The notes under the pieces: generated by a model | Database searches by the model: none | What the model was told of the DNA's origin: nothing | What the model saw: only the letters and a program-made list of their open reading frames with translations | Assembly: GCA_027315245.1 (NCBI GenBank) | Contig: DAHUYK010000040.1 | Coordinates: 1 to 36,426, forward strand | DNA from: Vulcanimicrobiota bacterium | GTDB taxonomy: Bacteria > Vulcanimicrobiota > Vulcanimicrobiia > Vulcanimicrobiales > Vulcanimicrobiaceae | Direction: 5' to 3' | DNA: 36,426 nucleotides | Shown here: positions 1-10,016 of the stretch, piece after piece | How positions within the stretch are numbered: position 1 is the stretch's first letter | Layout: each line of letters opens with the position of its first letter | Position numbers and translations under genes: made by a program

Positions 1-2
1 GC

Positions 3-101
3 GCTGTTGGGTCTTCCACCCGGGGGCCAAATGTGCGGGCATCGGTGAGCGAATACGTCGAGGGCCGCGGAGGCTTCGCCTCCGCGGTTCTTGCTTACTA
101 G
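3..101 (+). CDS. Possible C-terminal end of a truncated upstream CDS (…AVGSSTRGPNVRASVSEYVEGRGGFASAVLAY*)
   Basis: Open frame from the window edge to TAG at 99-101, overlapping the stop of the convergent WYL gene; no family recognised. Confidence 0.3.
   Translation, partial: AVGSSTRGPNVRASVSEYVEGRGGFASAVLAY
65..87. terminator. Perfect 10-bp inverted repeat CCGCGGAGGC-TTC-GCCTCCGCGG, possible bidirectional terminator
   Basis: Seen directly; lies just 3' of the WYL gene stop; no strong T-tract. Confidence 0.4.
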
Positions 102-1150
102 ACCGCGATGGCGGCCCGGTACTTCTCTGCGATCGACTCCGCGAGTGCGCCGATGCGGTTGCGAATCTCGGCCGGACCGAGGACCTCGGCTTGGTCGCCC
201 CAGCCGAGTACCCAACGAACGAGTTCGTCGGCATCGTCGACATGAAAGACGATCTCGGCAGACCCGTCGGCTCCGCGCGTGACGTCCCGCTCCGCGACGA
301 CGCGGGCGGCAATCGCCGCCTTCGCGACGCGCTGCGCGAAGCGCACGCGCACTTCTGCGGGAGAGCCGCCGTGAAGCACGCCGCTGATGGACGATGCGGC
401 CCATTGTTCGATATCGAAGCTCGTGGGCTTGACAAACGTCTGGCCCAGGGTTTCGACGCTGCGAATGCTGTCGACGGCGAAGCTGCGACGATCCTTACGA
501 GAGTGATCGAAGGCGATGCAATAGATGCGCCCCGAGCTTGCCACGAAGCCGTACGGGTCGACGATGCGCGTGCTCTCCTTGCCGACGTTGTCGGCGTAGT
601 CGAAGCGCACGCTGCGTCCGTTACGTTCCGCCGCCGACAGAAGCGCGAAGGCTCGCTCGCCGTGCTCGTCGAGGCGGATCTCAGAGAGACGGAAAGCCAC
701 GGTAGCGTGGCCGTTCGTTTGCGCCCTGCCGTTGCCGGCCGCCGACATCTTCTTCGTCACGTCCGCGATCGAGGCGCCGATCGTGCCTCCGATTGAGTGA
801 GCGATCGAGCGCAGCGCAACGAGGCCGAAGAGTTCTCCGTTCGACAGCGCAAGGCGCTTGAGGCTGTACCCTTCCGCGAAGCGATACGTATTCGTCGTGC
901 GATCGAAGTGCCAGGGAAACTCGGCCGCGGCCAAGATCGCAAGGTACCGGCGCAAGCTGCGGGTGCTCGGTCGCCTTCCACCGGCTTCGGCAACGCGATC
1001 CTTCAGCGATTCGAAGCTATGCCGCCCCTCGTCGATGGCATTGAGCAGGCGGACGAGCAGGACGATTTTTGGCTCAGTCGTGCGCTCCATAGAAATGGCA
1101 TACTGCCCGCGCTGCTCGTTGCCTGTGCCAAAAGTAGCGCACTCTATCAA
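98..1150 (-). CDS. WYL-domain transcriptional regulator (HTH + WYL)
   Basis: N-terminal HTH-like region followed by WYL-type segment (RSVRFDYADN…RIVDPYGFVASSGRIYCIAFD) and C-terminal WYL extension (VRWVLGWGDQAEVLGP). Confidence 0.8.
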   Translation of the reverse strand: MIECATFGTGNEQRGQYAISMERTTEPKIVLLVRLLNAIDEGRHSFESLKDRVAEAGGRRPSTRSLRRYLAILAAAEFPWHFDRTTNTYRFAEGYSLKRLALSNGELFGLVALRSIAHSIGGTIGASIADVTKKMSAAGNGRAQTNGHATVAFRLSEIRLDEHGERAFALLSAAERNGRSVRFDYADNVGKESTRIVDPYGFVASSGRIYCIAFDHSRKDRRSFAVDSIRSVETLGQTFVKPTSFDIEQWAASSISGVLHGGSPAEVRVRFAQRVAKAAIAARVVAERDVTRGADGSAEIVFHVDDADELVRWVLGWGDQAEVLGPAEIRNRIGALAESIAEKYRAAIAV

Positions 1151-1157
1151 TTCTTGC

Positions 1158-2642
1158 TCAATTCCCCGCTGGCGCGCCCTGCAGCTGCTCCGGGAAGCAG
1201 CCGTCAGGCGATCGGATCGGGGGAGTCTGCGGCTGCGGCGGCGTGGCCGTGATGCCGAGGGTGAGCGGATAGCTGGATGCGCCGTCGGTCATCGTCTCGA
1301 TCCGCACCTCATAGGTGGCATGCGGCTGCAGCCCATAGGCTTGGATCTCGTAGGCGACTGGCAGACGCGCGCATCCGAGCTGGACGAGTGAACCGTCGAC
1401 GAGGAAGCTCGAGCGCACGGAACCACCCGACGGCTGCTCGTAGAGGTATGCGTTCGCCTCTGTGTCCGTGGGATTGACGAGGGTGAAGACGATGTGCCGC
1501 AGCACGCCGTATCCGCCAAAGTCGTGACCCGCAGCCCCTGCCGGCGCGCTCGGCGGCGTTCCAGCACCGTAGGTCACCGTCGCATCAGGGCCGCCGGCGG
1601 CATAGGTCGCCTCGGCCCGGCCAAAGCCGGTCAAATCGAAAACCCCCGTCCGATGGTGTCCGTCTCCGGGAAGCAGCGACGTCGCCGGCGCGGCTGCACC
1701 CGGGACATGGCTGAGCACTGTCATGCTCACCGGGCCACCGGAGAGCACCCGCAGGTACAAGCACTCGGCGACGTGCTGACCGTTCGTGCTGGGCGTATCG
1801 TGGAGCACGTACGGCACACCAGGCTCGAGCGCAAGAACGAGACCCTCGTCGCGAGGTTCCTCTTCGAGGTACTGCACACCAACGGCGTGTCCGACCGACA
1901 TGACGTCGGCGCTCGCACCCGCGATCGCGTCGATCGTCTGGATCCTCGTCGCTACCGGCGACTGGAGGACGACTGAAAAATAGAGCGCATCGTCCGTGTC
2001 TTCGTGATACGTGTAGAGATGAACCGGCGCCGCCTGCGTCACCACCCCGCGGTAGAGCGCGCCGGCTGCATCGACGCTCTCGGGATCGTCGTCATAGAAC
2101 AGCAGCTGCGCCGGCTGCTGAACGAGCGGTACGTCCTGCACCGTAACGTTCGTGACACCGCTCTGATCGAAGTACGCGGGATCGCCGCCGATCTGCACGG
2201 GAACCGGGATGCTCGCGGTAACACCGGGTGCCATCGGCGGCGGTGATGGCGACGTAATCGTCGTCTGCGCGCCGGGCGCCGCAAGCGCGGCCTTGCCGAC
2301 GGCCGCCGCAATCTGCGCCGACAGCCAGGCTGGATCGACGGGGTTCCCCGTGACCGTCAGCGAGAGCGCAGCGGGAACGGTCCCCGCGTTGAAGGCGACG
2401 CGGACGGGGATCGTCGCGCTGTCTCCCACGGCGTCGACGAGCTGCAGGACGTCGTTGCCCGTCGCCTGTGTCGCAGTAAGCGTCACTTGCGTACCCGCAT
2501 CATTCACCTTCGCGACCACGAGCCCCGACTGGAGCGTGGCGGTCAACGGCGGCACGGTACCGCTCACGACGATCGTCACCTGCTGCGCGGGGTTCATTTC
2601 GACCGAGGTGAGACTCGTGACGAGGGCGGCAACCGCGAGCAC
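1158..2642 (-). CDS. Putative exported/surface protein, function unknown
   Basis: Long ORF, hydrophobic N-terminus (GTG start), Thr/Val-rich beta-type composition; starts 12 nt after the clpC stop on the same strand. Confidence 0.6.
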   Translation of the reverse strand: MLAVAALVTSLTSVEMNPAQQVTIVVSGTVPPLTATLQSGLVVAKVNDAGTQVTLTATQATGNDVLQLVDAVGDSATIPVRVAFNAGTVPAALSLTVTGNPVDPAWLSAQIAAAVGKAALAAPGAQTTITSPSPPPMAPGVTASIPVPVQIGGDPAYFDQSGVTNVTVQDVPLVQQPAQLLFYDDDPESVDAAGALYRGVVTQAAPVHLYTYHEDTDDALYFSVVLQSPVATRIQTIDAIAGASADVMSVGHAVGVQYLEEEPRDEGLVLALEPGVPYVLHDTPSTNGQHVAECLYLRVLSGGPVSMTVLSHVPGAAAPATSLLPGDGHHRTGVFDLTGFGRAEATYAAGGPDATVTYGAGTPPSAPAGAAGHDFGGYGVLRHIVFTLVNPTDTEANAYLYEQPSGGSVRSSFLVDGSLVQLGCARLPVAYEIQAYGLQPHATYEVRIETMTDGASSYPLTLGITATPPQPQTPPIRSPDGCFPEQLQGAPAGN

Positions 2643-2654
2643 GGCGCAGCCCCC

Positions 2655-5144
2655 TTAGCTGATCGCGGGCTCCGGCGCCGCCGGTGCCTCGACCGACGGA
2701 ATTTTGGTGAACTTCAACTTTTCGGCGTCGCCTTCATCGATGTCGGCGAGGATGTGATCGCCGCTCTGGAACGTCCCTTTGAGCATTTCCTCGGCGATTT
2801 CATCCTCGACACTGCGCTGAATCGCACGCCGCAGCGGCCGCGCGCCGAACTGCGGGTCCCAACCTTTGCGCGCGAGCAACGCTTTTGCGGCGTCGGTGAC
2901 CTTCAGGTACATGTCCTGAGCGCGCACCTCGCGCATGACCTTTTCGAGCTCGAGGCTAACGATCTTTTCGATCTCCTCGCGCGTGAGCTGATGGAAGACG
3001 ACGACTTCGTCGACGCGGTTGAGGAACTCGGGGCGGAACGTCGTCTTTACCTCCTCGAGAATCCTGTTCTTCATGCGCTCGTACGCGCGTTGCGCGTCTT
3101 CACCGCTCGTCTTCTGCAGGCGAAAGCCGATGTCGCTCGTCGTCTGCATGCCCGTCGCGCCGATATTCGACGTCATGATGATGACGCTGTTCTTGAAGTC
3201 GACCTGGCGCCCCTGAGAGTCCGTCAGACGTCCGTCGTCGAGCATTTGGAGCAGCAGGTTGAAGACGTCGGGATGCGCCTTCTCGATTTCGTCGAGGAGC
3301 ACGACCGAGTACGGACGCCGGCGCACCGCTTCGGTGAGCTGGCCCCCTTCTTCGTATCCGACGTATCCCGGAGGCGCCCCGACGAGACGGCTCACGGCGT
3401 ATTTCTCCATATACTCCGACATGTCGATGCGCACCATCGACTCTTCGTCATCGAAGAGAAACGCCGCAACGCTCCGCGCAACTTCGGTTTTGCCGACGCC
3501 CGTCGGCCCGAGAAAGATGAATGACCCGATCGGGCGACTCGGGTTCTTGAGCCCGGCACGCGAGCGGCGTATCGCGCGCGTGACGACTTCGATCGCCTCG
3601 TCTTGGCCGACGACGCGCGTATGCAGCTCTTCCTTCATGTTCAGCAGCTTCTCGGTCTCGGCTTGCGCGAGCCGGCTCACCGGAATCTTCGTCCAGGACC
3701 CGACGATCTCGGCGATGTGATCGGCCGTCACCTTGAGCACGCGCTCCGTCGCGCGCTTCTCCTTCCACTCTTGGTCGACGCGAGCGCGCTCGAGCCGCAG
3801 CTTCTCCTCGCGATCGCGGATGACCGCGGCGCGATCGAACTCCTGGTTGCCGACGACGCTCTCTTTTTCTGCGACGATCTTGCGCAACTGTGCATCGATC
3901 TCGCGAACCTCCGGCGGCGGAAGCGTGGCCTGTAGGCGCACGCGCGAACTCGCCTCGTCGATGAGGTCGACGGCCTTGTCGGGCAAAAAGCGGTCGGTAA
4001 TATACCGGTCGCCCAGGCGCGCGGCAGCCGAGAGCGCTTCGTCCGTAATCTGTACCTTGTGGTGCGCTTCGTACCGGTCGCGCAAGCCCTTGAGGATCTC
4101 GATCGTTTCATCGACCGTTGGTTCGCCGACCATCACCGGCTGGAACCGTCGCTCGAGTGCGGAATCCTTTTCGATGTACTTGCGAAACTCGTTCAACGTG
4201 GTGGCGCCGATGCACTGGAGTTCGCCGCGTGCCAGCGCCGGCTTGATGATGTTGCTCGCGTCGATCGCGCCTTCGGCCGCACCGGCGCCGACGAGCGTGT
4301 GCAACTCGTCGATGAAGAGAATGATTTCCCCCGCGGCGTTGCGGATCTCGTCCATGACGCGCTTCATGCGCTCTTCGAACTCACCCCGGTACTTCGTGCC
4401 GGCAACGAGGCCTGCGAGGTCGAGGGTGATGACGCGCCGGTCGCGCAGCGGTTCGGGAATTTCACCCTTGATGACGCGCTGCGCGAGCCCTTCCGCGATG
4501 GCGGTCTTGCCGACGCCAGGCTCGCCGATGAGCGCGGGATTATTCTTCGTACGTCGCGAGAGTATCTGAATGACCCGCTCGATCTCGAGATTGCGACCGA
4601 TCACCGGATCCAGCTTCGCATCGCGCGCGAGTTGCGTGAGATCGCGCCCGTATGCGTCGAGCGTCGGCGTCTTCCCTTTGCCCTTCGGGGCCGGCGGCTG
4701 ACCCTCGGCGCCAAGCAGCGACGTCGTCTGCACGCGCACCTTCGCCGGATCGACGCCAAGATTCGTGAGCACGCGCGCGGCGACGCCCTCGCCTTCGCGA
4801 ATCAATCCGAGAAGCAGATGCTCCGTGCCGATGTAGTTGTGGTTGAGTTGCCGCGCTTCCTCGAACGCAAGCTCGATGACGCGCTTCGCGCGCGGCGTGA
4901 AGACCATTTCTTGCTGCACGGTCTGACCGCCGCGTCCGACGATCGCTTCGACCTCTTGGCGCACCTTCGCCAAGTTGACGCCCAGCGACTCGAGCACTTT
5001 GGCGGCGAGGCTCTCTCCCTCGGAGATGATTCCGAGCAGAATGTGCTCCGTCCCGATATAGTTGTTGCCGAGACGCTGCGCTTCTTCTTGCGCGAGCACG
5101 ATGCTGCGGCGAGCGCGCTCGGTGAACGGTTCCCACATCGACAT
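2655..5144 (-). CDS. clpC: ATP-dependent Clp protease ATP-binding subunit ClpC
   Basis: Two N-terminal Clp repeats ([12 protein letters not shown] / [12 protein letters not shown]), two Walker A motifs ([16 protein letters not shown]), UVR-like middle region, C-terminal D2-small domain. Confidence 0.96.
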   Translation of the reverse strand: MSMWEPFTERARRSIVLAQEEAQRLGNNYIGTEHILLGIISEGESLAAKVLESLGVNLAKVRQEVEAIVGRGGQTVQQEMVFTPRAKRVIELAFEEARQLNHNYIGTEHLLLGLIREGEGVAARVLTNLGVDPAKVRVQTTSLLGAEGQPPAPKGKGKTPTLDAYGRDLTQLARDAKLDPVIGRNLEIERVIQILSRRTKNNPALIGEPGVGKTAIAEGLAQRVIKGEIPEPLRDRRVITLDLAGLVAGTKYRGEFEERMKRVMDEIRNAAGEIILFIDELHTLVGAGAAEGAIDASNIIKPALARGELQCIGATTLNEFRKYIEKDSALERRFQPVMVGEPTVDETIEILKGLRDRYEAHHKVQITDEALSAAARLGDRYITDRFLPDKAVDLIDEASSRVRLQATLPPPEVREIDAQLRKIVAEKESVVGNQEFDRAAVIRDREEKLRLERARVDQEWKEKRATERVLKVTADHIAEIVGSWTKIPVSRLAQAETEKLLNMKEELHTRVVGQDEAIEVVTRAIRRSRAGLKNPSRPIGSFIFLGPTGVGKTEVARSVAAFLFDDEESMVRIDMSEYMEKYAVSRLVGAPPGYVGYEEGGQLTEAVRRRPYSVVLLDEIEKAHPDVFNLLLQMLDDGRLTDSQGRQVDFKNSVIIMTSNIGATGMQTTSDIGFRLQKTSGEDAQRAYERMKNRILEEVKTTFRPEFLNRVDEVVVFHQLTREEIEKIVSLELEKVMREVRAQDMYLKVTDAAKALLARKGWDPQFGARPLRRAIQRSVEDEIAEEMLKGTFQSGDHILADIDEGDAEKLKFTKIPSVEAPAAPEPAIS

Positions 5145-5210
5145 ATCAGTATCTTACCAAACTCTCGACGCTGCGCCATGGTTGCCGCAGCGTGCCATCA
5201 TAGCGAACGT

Positions 5211-5657
5211 TCACAGGCTGAATCGTAGGCCGGCAAAGCCCGCGGTCGTACCCCCGGCCTGCAAGCCTTGATAGAGCCGTAACTCGACCGACGCGTGCGG
5301 TGCAATCGGTTTTCCGCCGAAGACCGTGAGCACAGGGCCGGTCGTCCTGCCAATCGAGAGGTCGCCGATACCTGCTCCGATCCCCACGTACGCACCGCCG
5401 AAGCCGGCGCCGGAGAGACCGCGTAACTCGCCCGTAATCGCATACCCGCCTTGCCTGGTGACCGGGACGAGCAGAGTCGCCTGCAGACTGATGGGCACCA
5501 CCGGAATCGAAGACGACGTGCTGATCATGACGGCTCCGCCGCTCTGCGCCGGTGAGGTGCCGACCCAGCCACCGCCCGCTACCGACACGTCCGCTTGCGC
5601 GAGAACGGGAACTCCACACAGTAAAGTAAGTAGTGCGAGGAGGAGCGTTTTCCGCAT
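5211..5657 (-). CDS. Small exported protein, probable beta-barrel-like, unknown function
   Basis: Signal peptide MRKTLLLALLTLLCGVPVLAQA; Gly-rich beta pattern ending in GLRFSL (outer-membrane-like terminal Phe region). Confidence 0.6.
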   Translation of the reverse strand: MRKTLLLALLTLLCGVPVLAQADVSVAGGGWVGTSPAQSGGAVMISTSSSIPVVPISLQATLLVPVTRQGGYAITGELRGLSGAGFGGAYVGIGAGIGDLSIGRTTGPVLTVFGGKPIAPHASVELRLYQGLQAGGTTAGFAGLRFSL

Positions 5658-5714
5658 TCCTCCCCCTTTTCACACGGGGAATCGGGACCCTCCGGCTCCA
5701 ATGGGGTTCGTCCG

Positions 5715-6026
5715 ATGCCAACCGTGCAAGAAGTCCGCGATGCCCTCGTCGAGGTCAAAGATCCTGAGCTCAACCTTGGGATTCTGGAGCTCGGCCTCGT
5801 TTACGACGTAACGGTCGAAGGCGATAGCGGTGAGAACGTGACCGTACTCATGACGCTAACGTCTCCGATGTGTCCCGTCGGACCGCTCTTCAAAAAATCC
5901 GTCGAAGACCGCGTGCTCGCAATCGACGGCGTGAAAAGCGCAAAGGCGGAGATCACCTTCACGCCGCCGTGGGATCCCGCCACGATGGCGAGCGACGACG
6001 TGAAAGCCATGCTCGGAATCTGGTAA
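5715..6026 (+). CDS. DUF59/MIP18-like metal-sulfur cluster assembly factor
   Basis: VRDALVEVKDPELNLGILELGLVYDV…LTSPMCPVGP…ITFTPPWDP typical of the PaaD/SufT/DUF59 family. Confidence 0.9.
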   Translation: MPTVQEVRDALVEVKDPELNLGILELGLVYDVTVEGDSGENVTVLMTLTSPMCPVGPLFKKSVEDRVLAIDGVKSAKAEITFTPPWDPATMASDDVKAMLGIW

Positions 6027-6029
6027 CGC

Positions 6030-6686
6030 CTACAGGCGAACGTTGAGCGTCGCGCGGTACGTGCTGGCTTGAATGTTCGAGAAGTAGCGCGTCGAGAAGA
6101 ACGAGTCGGACGGCCGGAAACTCGTGCTTCCGAGGTGATCGAAGATGTACTCGATGCGTCCGCTTGAGTGCGAGGAGAACGCGTACTCCAGGCCTGCACC
6201 GGCGTTGTAACCGCCCAGCGTGTTCGTCTGGTTCGAGCTGTGTCCCGCGAACGGGGCTTGACTCTGCAACTGCAGGTTCAATGCGGCCTGGCTCCAGCCG
6301 CCGGCGACGTAGAACATCCACGCTCCCTCGGTGACGCCGAAGCGGACACGCGCGCGCAAACTCGTGCCTTCCGCGACGGAGTTGACGACGGGATCGGGCG
6401 CAAATGTAAGTGACGATGAGGGCGAACCTGCCAGAAGGCCGCTGTACTCAGCCTCGAGCCCTATGACGGTCGTGCCCTTCTGCACGTTGAAGCCGGCCAG
6501 AAAACCGTCAATCGTCGCCGAAGGCACCGGATTGAAGCTCACGCCGGTGGTGCCGATCGTCGCGTTTGCCGTCGTCGACGAGCCGCCGGCCAGGACGCCT
6601 GCGTAGAAGCCGGACCAGTCTTGCGCTAGCGCGGCGCCCGTCGAGATCGCACAAAGCGCAGCGGTTGCCAAAAGAACTCGGAGCAT
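6030..6686 (-). CDS. Outer-membrane beta-barrel protein (Omp25/porin-like)
   Basis: Signal peptide [22 protein letters not shown] followed by [15 protein letters not shown] and C-terminal YRATLNVRL; internal Met preferred over the ORF-track start. Confidence 0.8.
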   Translation of the reverse strand: MLRVLLATAALCAISTGAALAQDWSGFYAGVLAGGSSTTANATIGTTGVSFNPVPSATIDGFLAGFNVQKGTTVIGLEAEYSGLLAGSPSSSLTFAPDPVVNSVAEGTSLRARVRFGVTEGAWMFYVAGGWSQAALNLQLQSQAPFAGHSSNQTNTLGGYNAGAGLEYAFSSHSSGRIEYIFDHLGSTSFRPSDSFFSTRYFSNIQASTYRATLNVRL

Positions 6687-6804
6687 GTCGTGCCTTCCTT
6701 TCCTTTCGTTCGAGAACGTAGGCCGTCGCCGATTCCTTGAACGAGCAGGCGCCTTCTCCCTTTCGGTGCAGGGGCGAGCGGCCTGCACGGCGAGCCATAC
6801 CAGC

Positions 6805-8358
6805 GTGAAGAGCCGCGCCGAACGCTACGACGAACTGACGGCCAAACGCTCCCAATCCCTGGTACCCGCCGGCACGGACGCGGTTGCCCGTCAACACGCA
6901 CGCGGCAAGCGGACCGCGCGCGAGCGGATCGAGATGCTCGTCGACGAGGCGTCCTTCACTGAGCTCGACCGCTTCGTCGTGCATCGCACGAACGCGTTCG
7001 GCCTGGACGAGAGAGAGTTTCTCGGCGACGGCGTCATCACGGGCTGCGCGAGCATCGACGGACGCCGCGTCTTCCTTTTCTCTCAAGACTTCACCGTGCT
7101 AGGTGGATCGCTCGGAGAAGCCTTCGCTGAGAAGATCTGCAAGGTCATGGATCTCGCCGTGCGGACCGGCGCGCCGGTCATCGGTATCAACGACTCCGGC
7201 GGCGCGCGCATTCAGGAGGGCGTCGTCTCGCTCGGCGGCTACGCGGAGATCTTCTGGCGCAACGTGCAGGCGAGCGGGATCGTGCCGCAGATCAGCCTCA
7301 TTGCCGGGCCGTGCGCCGGGGGCGCCGTCTATTCACCGGCCATCACCGACTTCATCATCATGACGCAAGCCGTCTCGCAGATGTTCATTACCGGCCCGGA
7401 CATCATCAAGACGGTAACCGGAGAGGACGTCTCGTTCGAAGAGCTCGGAGGCGCGACGACGCACGCCACACGCAGCGGCGTCGCGCATCTCGTCGCTGCG
7501 GACGAAGAGGACCTCATGGCGCAGACGCGCATCTTGCTCTCGTACCTGCCGCAGAATAATCTTGACGATCCCCCGCGGTACGCGAGCGACGACGACCCGC
7601 GCCGCGAGGCACCCGAGCTCGACACGCTCGTTCCGGACGCGCCCAACAAGCCATACGACATGCAGGCCGCCATCGCCGCCGTGCTCGACGACGCAGAATT
7701 CTTCGAAATTCACGCTCGCTATGCTTGCAATATCGTCTGCGGCTTCGGACGCATCGAAGGCCGGAGCGTGGGCGTCGTCGCCAATCAGCCTAGCGTGCTC
7801 GCCGGCGTGCTCGACATTGCGTCATCCGTCAAAGCGGCGCGTTTCGTTCGGTTCTGCGACGCCTTCAACATCCCATTGCTTACCTTCGTCGACGTTCCAG
7901 GGTTTTTGCCAGGCATCGGCCAGGAACACGGCGGTATCATCTTGCATGGGGCGAAGCTGCTCTACGCGTTCGCGGAAGCAACGGTTCCCAAAGTCACGGT
8001 CATCACGCGCAAAGCCTACGGCGGCGCCTACGACGTCATGGCGAGCAAACACATCCGCGCCGACGTCAATGTAGCCTGGCCGACCGCGGAGATCGCGGTG
8101 ATGGGCGCCGAAGGCGCCGTGAAGACGATCTTCCGGCGTGAGATCGCCGCCGCGAAGGACCCCGCGGCGAAGACGCAGCAACTCATCGACGAGTACACGG
8201 AACGCTTTGCGAACCCGTACATCGCGGCACAGCGCGGTTACGTCGACGACGTGATCGAGGCGCGCCGTACGCGTCCGGTCGTCGCCCAAGCGTTGCGCAT
8301 GCTCGAAAACAAACGTGTCGACCGTCCGAAGCGCAAGCACGGCAACATCCCGCTATGA
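6805..8358 (+). CDS. pccB: Acyl-CoA (propionyl-CoA) carboxylase carboxyltransferase subunit (beta)
   Basis: [83 protein letters not shown] start at 6805 likely, ORF track extends upstream. Confidence 0.93.
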   Translation: MKSRAERYDELTAKRSQSLVPAGTDAVARQHARGKRTARERIEMLVDEASFTELDRFVVHRTNAFGLDEREFLGDGVITGCASIDGRRVFLFSQDFTVLGGSLGEAFAEKICKVMDLAVRTGAPVIGINDSGGARIQEGVVSLGGYAEIFWRNVQASGIVPQISLIAGPCAGGAVYSPAITDFIIMTQAVSQMFITGPDIIKTVTGEDVSFEELGGATTHATRSGVAHLVAADEEDLMAQTRILLSYLPQNNLDDPPRYASDDDPRREAPELDTLVPDAPNKPYDMQAAIAAVLDDAEFFEIHARYACNIVCGFGRIEGRSVGVVANQPSVLAGVLDIASSVKAARFVRFCDAFNIPLLTFVDVPGFLPGIGQEHGGIILHGAKLLYAFAEATVPKVTVITRKAYGGAYDVMASKHIRADVNVAWPTAEIAVMGAEGAVKTIFRREIAAAKDPAAKTQQLIDEYTERFANPYIAAQRGYVDDVIEARRTRPVVAQALRMLENKRVDRPKRKHGNIPL

Positions 8359-8374
8359 GGAGTGCAGCACGACG

Positions 8375-9064
8375 ATGAAGCTTAGCAGGAAGGAACTCCT
8401 CGTGGCCGGCGCGGGCGTTGCCATGACGCCGCTCGCTGCGGGCTGCGCGCGGCCCGCGCGTGGCGCGGTCGCTCCGTTTGCGTTCGATCGCACGCGATTC
8501 GATGCGATCCTCGCAAAGCCGGCGCGGCACCGGCAGTGCTGCGGCGCAACGAAAGTCGAGGGCGGGGCGGTGCTGCACGCAATGGTTGCGACGATGTATG
8601 CATACGAGTTCGACCTCGCGGAAGGGCCCGGAACGGTCCACGAGGTTGCGGTGCTCTACCAGCCTGACGGGATTATTCTGGGACTCAACGACGCCATGTG
8701 GGATTCGATGGTTCTGCCGGCGCTGCCCCGGCTCTCCGACTACTTCAAGTCCGATCTGTCGCTGCACCGGCCGCGGGGGGCTCATCGCGGTAATCCGTAC
8801 CTGCACCGCCAGCGCGGTACGGCGTTGCAAGACGACGTATCGATCGAGGCGCTCGTGGCGCGCGGTGCAAACTTCTTCGTCTGCAACAATGCGCTGCTCG
8901 GCCTCGCCGACACGCTCGCGACCACCCTGCACGAAGAGAGTCATCGCGTCTACACGCGTTTGATCGCGAACCTCGTGCCCGGAGCGATGGCCGTTCCCGC
9001 AGGCGTCATGGCAATCAACGCCTGTCAGGAGGCTCACTTTACCTACCTGCAGGTGAACGTGTGA
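8375..9064 (+). CDS. Exported lipoprotein, possibly DsrE-like
   Basis: MKLSRKELLVAGAGVAMTPLAAGC lipobox-type N-terminus; C-terminal VPGAMAVPAGVMAINACQEAHFTYL resembles DsrE-like proteins; Met at 8375 preferred. Confidence 0.55.
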   Translation: MKLSRKELLVAGAGVAMTPLAAGCARPARGAVAPFAFDRTRFDAILAKPARHRQCCGATKVEGGAVLHAMVATMYAYEFDLAEGPGTVHEVAVLYQPDGIILGLNDAMWDSMVLPALPRLSDYFKSDLSLHRPRGAHRGNPYLHRQRGTALQDDVSIEALVARGANFFVCNNALLGLADTLATTLHEESHRVYTRLIANLVPGAMAVPAGVMAINACQEAHFTYLQVNV

Positions 9065-9828
9065 GCCTGCTGCAGGGAAAGCGGGCGCTCGTGACCGGCG
9101 TCGCGAACCGGTGGTCGATTGCGACCGGCATCGCGCGCGCGCTGCACGCTCACGGTGCGCAGGTGCTGCTCACCTACCAGGGCGAGCGCGTCAAAGACGA
9201 AGTCGTCAAGCTGGGCAGCGAACTCGGGAACGCCCCGGCATTCGAATGCGACGTGTCCAACGACGTCTCCCTGAAGTCACTCGCGCAGTCCGTCGACTCA
9301 CTCGACGTCCTCGTACACTGCATCGCCTATGCAAACAAAGAAGACCTCGCCGGGAAAGTCTACGATACGTCGCGCGCCGGCTTCGCGCTCTCGCTCGACG
9401 TCTCGGCATTTTCGCTCATCGCGCTCGTCTCGGCGCTGCGAGAGCGTCTGGAGGACAAGGCGAGCATCATGGCGCTCACCTATTTGGGAGCGACGGCGAT
9501 CGTACCGAGTTACAACCTCATGGGAATCGCAAAGGCCGCGCTCGAAGCGGAAATTCGCTATCTCGCGTTCGACCTCGGGGGACGCGGCATCCGCGTCAAC
9601 GGGATCTCCGCGGGTCCTATCAAGACGGCGAGCATGCGGCAAGTCTCCGGCGCGACGAAGATGCTCGACGTCGTTCCAACGATCGCACCGCTGCGTCGCA
9701 ACGTGACGCCCGAAGACGTCGGCAACACGGCCGTCTACCTCGCTTCCGACCTTTCTGCTGCCATCACGGGTGACATCCATTTCGTCGACGCAGGCTTTCA
9801 CGCGATGGGCATGTACCCGCCGCAGTGA
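9061..9828 (+). CDS. fabI: Enoyl-[acyl-carrier-protein] reductase (NADH) FabI
   Basis: GKRALVTGVANRWSIATGIARALHAHGAQVLLTYQ, SYNLMGIAKAALEAEIRYLA, RVNGISAGPIKTASM; GTG start overlapping the previous stop (GTGA). Confidence 0.93.
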   Translation: MSLLQGKRALVTGVANRWSIATGIARALHAHGAQVLLTYQGERVKDEVVKLGSELGNAPAFECDVSNDVSLKSLAQSVDSLDVLVHCIAYANKEDLAGKVYDTSRAGFALSLDVSAFSLIALVSALRERLEDKASIMALTYLGATAIVPSYNLMGIAKAALEAEIRYLAFDLGGRGIRVNGISAGPIKTASMRQVSGATKMLDVVPTIAPLRRNVTPEDVGNTAVYLASDLSAAITGDIHFVDAGFHAMGMYPPQ

Positions 9829-10016
9829 TTGCGCCGCGCGAGCTTTTCTTCAAAAAAGCGCAGCCAACCGCGGACGAGACGACGGCGATCGCCGCTGCAG
9901 CATCGATCGTGTTGAGCCCTGAGCGCAAGGAGCGCGCCGTGAGATCAAATGCGAGTGCCTGGCGGCGGGCCGGTCGCGAGGAATCCGTCGGCTCCGGGAA
10001 CACTCTTTTGGACTGA
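9825..10016 (+). CDS. Small protein resembling acyl-CoA carboxylase epsilon subunit
   Basis: 63 aa; GTG overlaps the fabI stop (GTGA 9825-9828) and its TGA shares one base with the next ATG (TGATG); KAQPTADETTAIAAAASIVL…SAWRRAGREESV pattern like small ACC epsilon proteins. Confidence 0.6.
   Translation: MIAPRELFFKKAQPTADETTAIAAAASIVLSPERKERAVRSNASAWRRAGREESVGSGNTLLD

Noticed and set aside
4059-5228. 389-aa plus-strand ORF (and 2487-3524, 3733-4569)
   Set aside because: Antisense to clpC, which has unmistakable family motifs; long shadow ORFs are expected in high-GC DNA
5187-5228. CHHSERSQAES* peptide resembling the CHSERSE repeat signature
   Set aside because: The nucleotide sequence (TGCCATCATAGCGAACGTTCACAGGCTGAATCG) does not match the GATGACA/CCGAGCG repeat found elsewhere, and it overlaps the end of the exported-protein gene; likely chance
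8183-9037. 284-aa minus-strand ORF
   Set aside because: Antisense to the carboxyltransferase and lipoprotein genes; composition typical of a shadow frame
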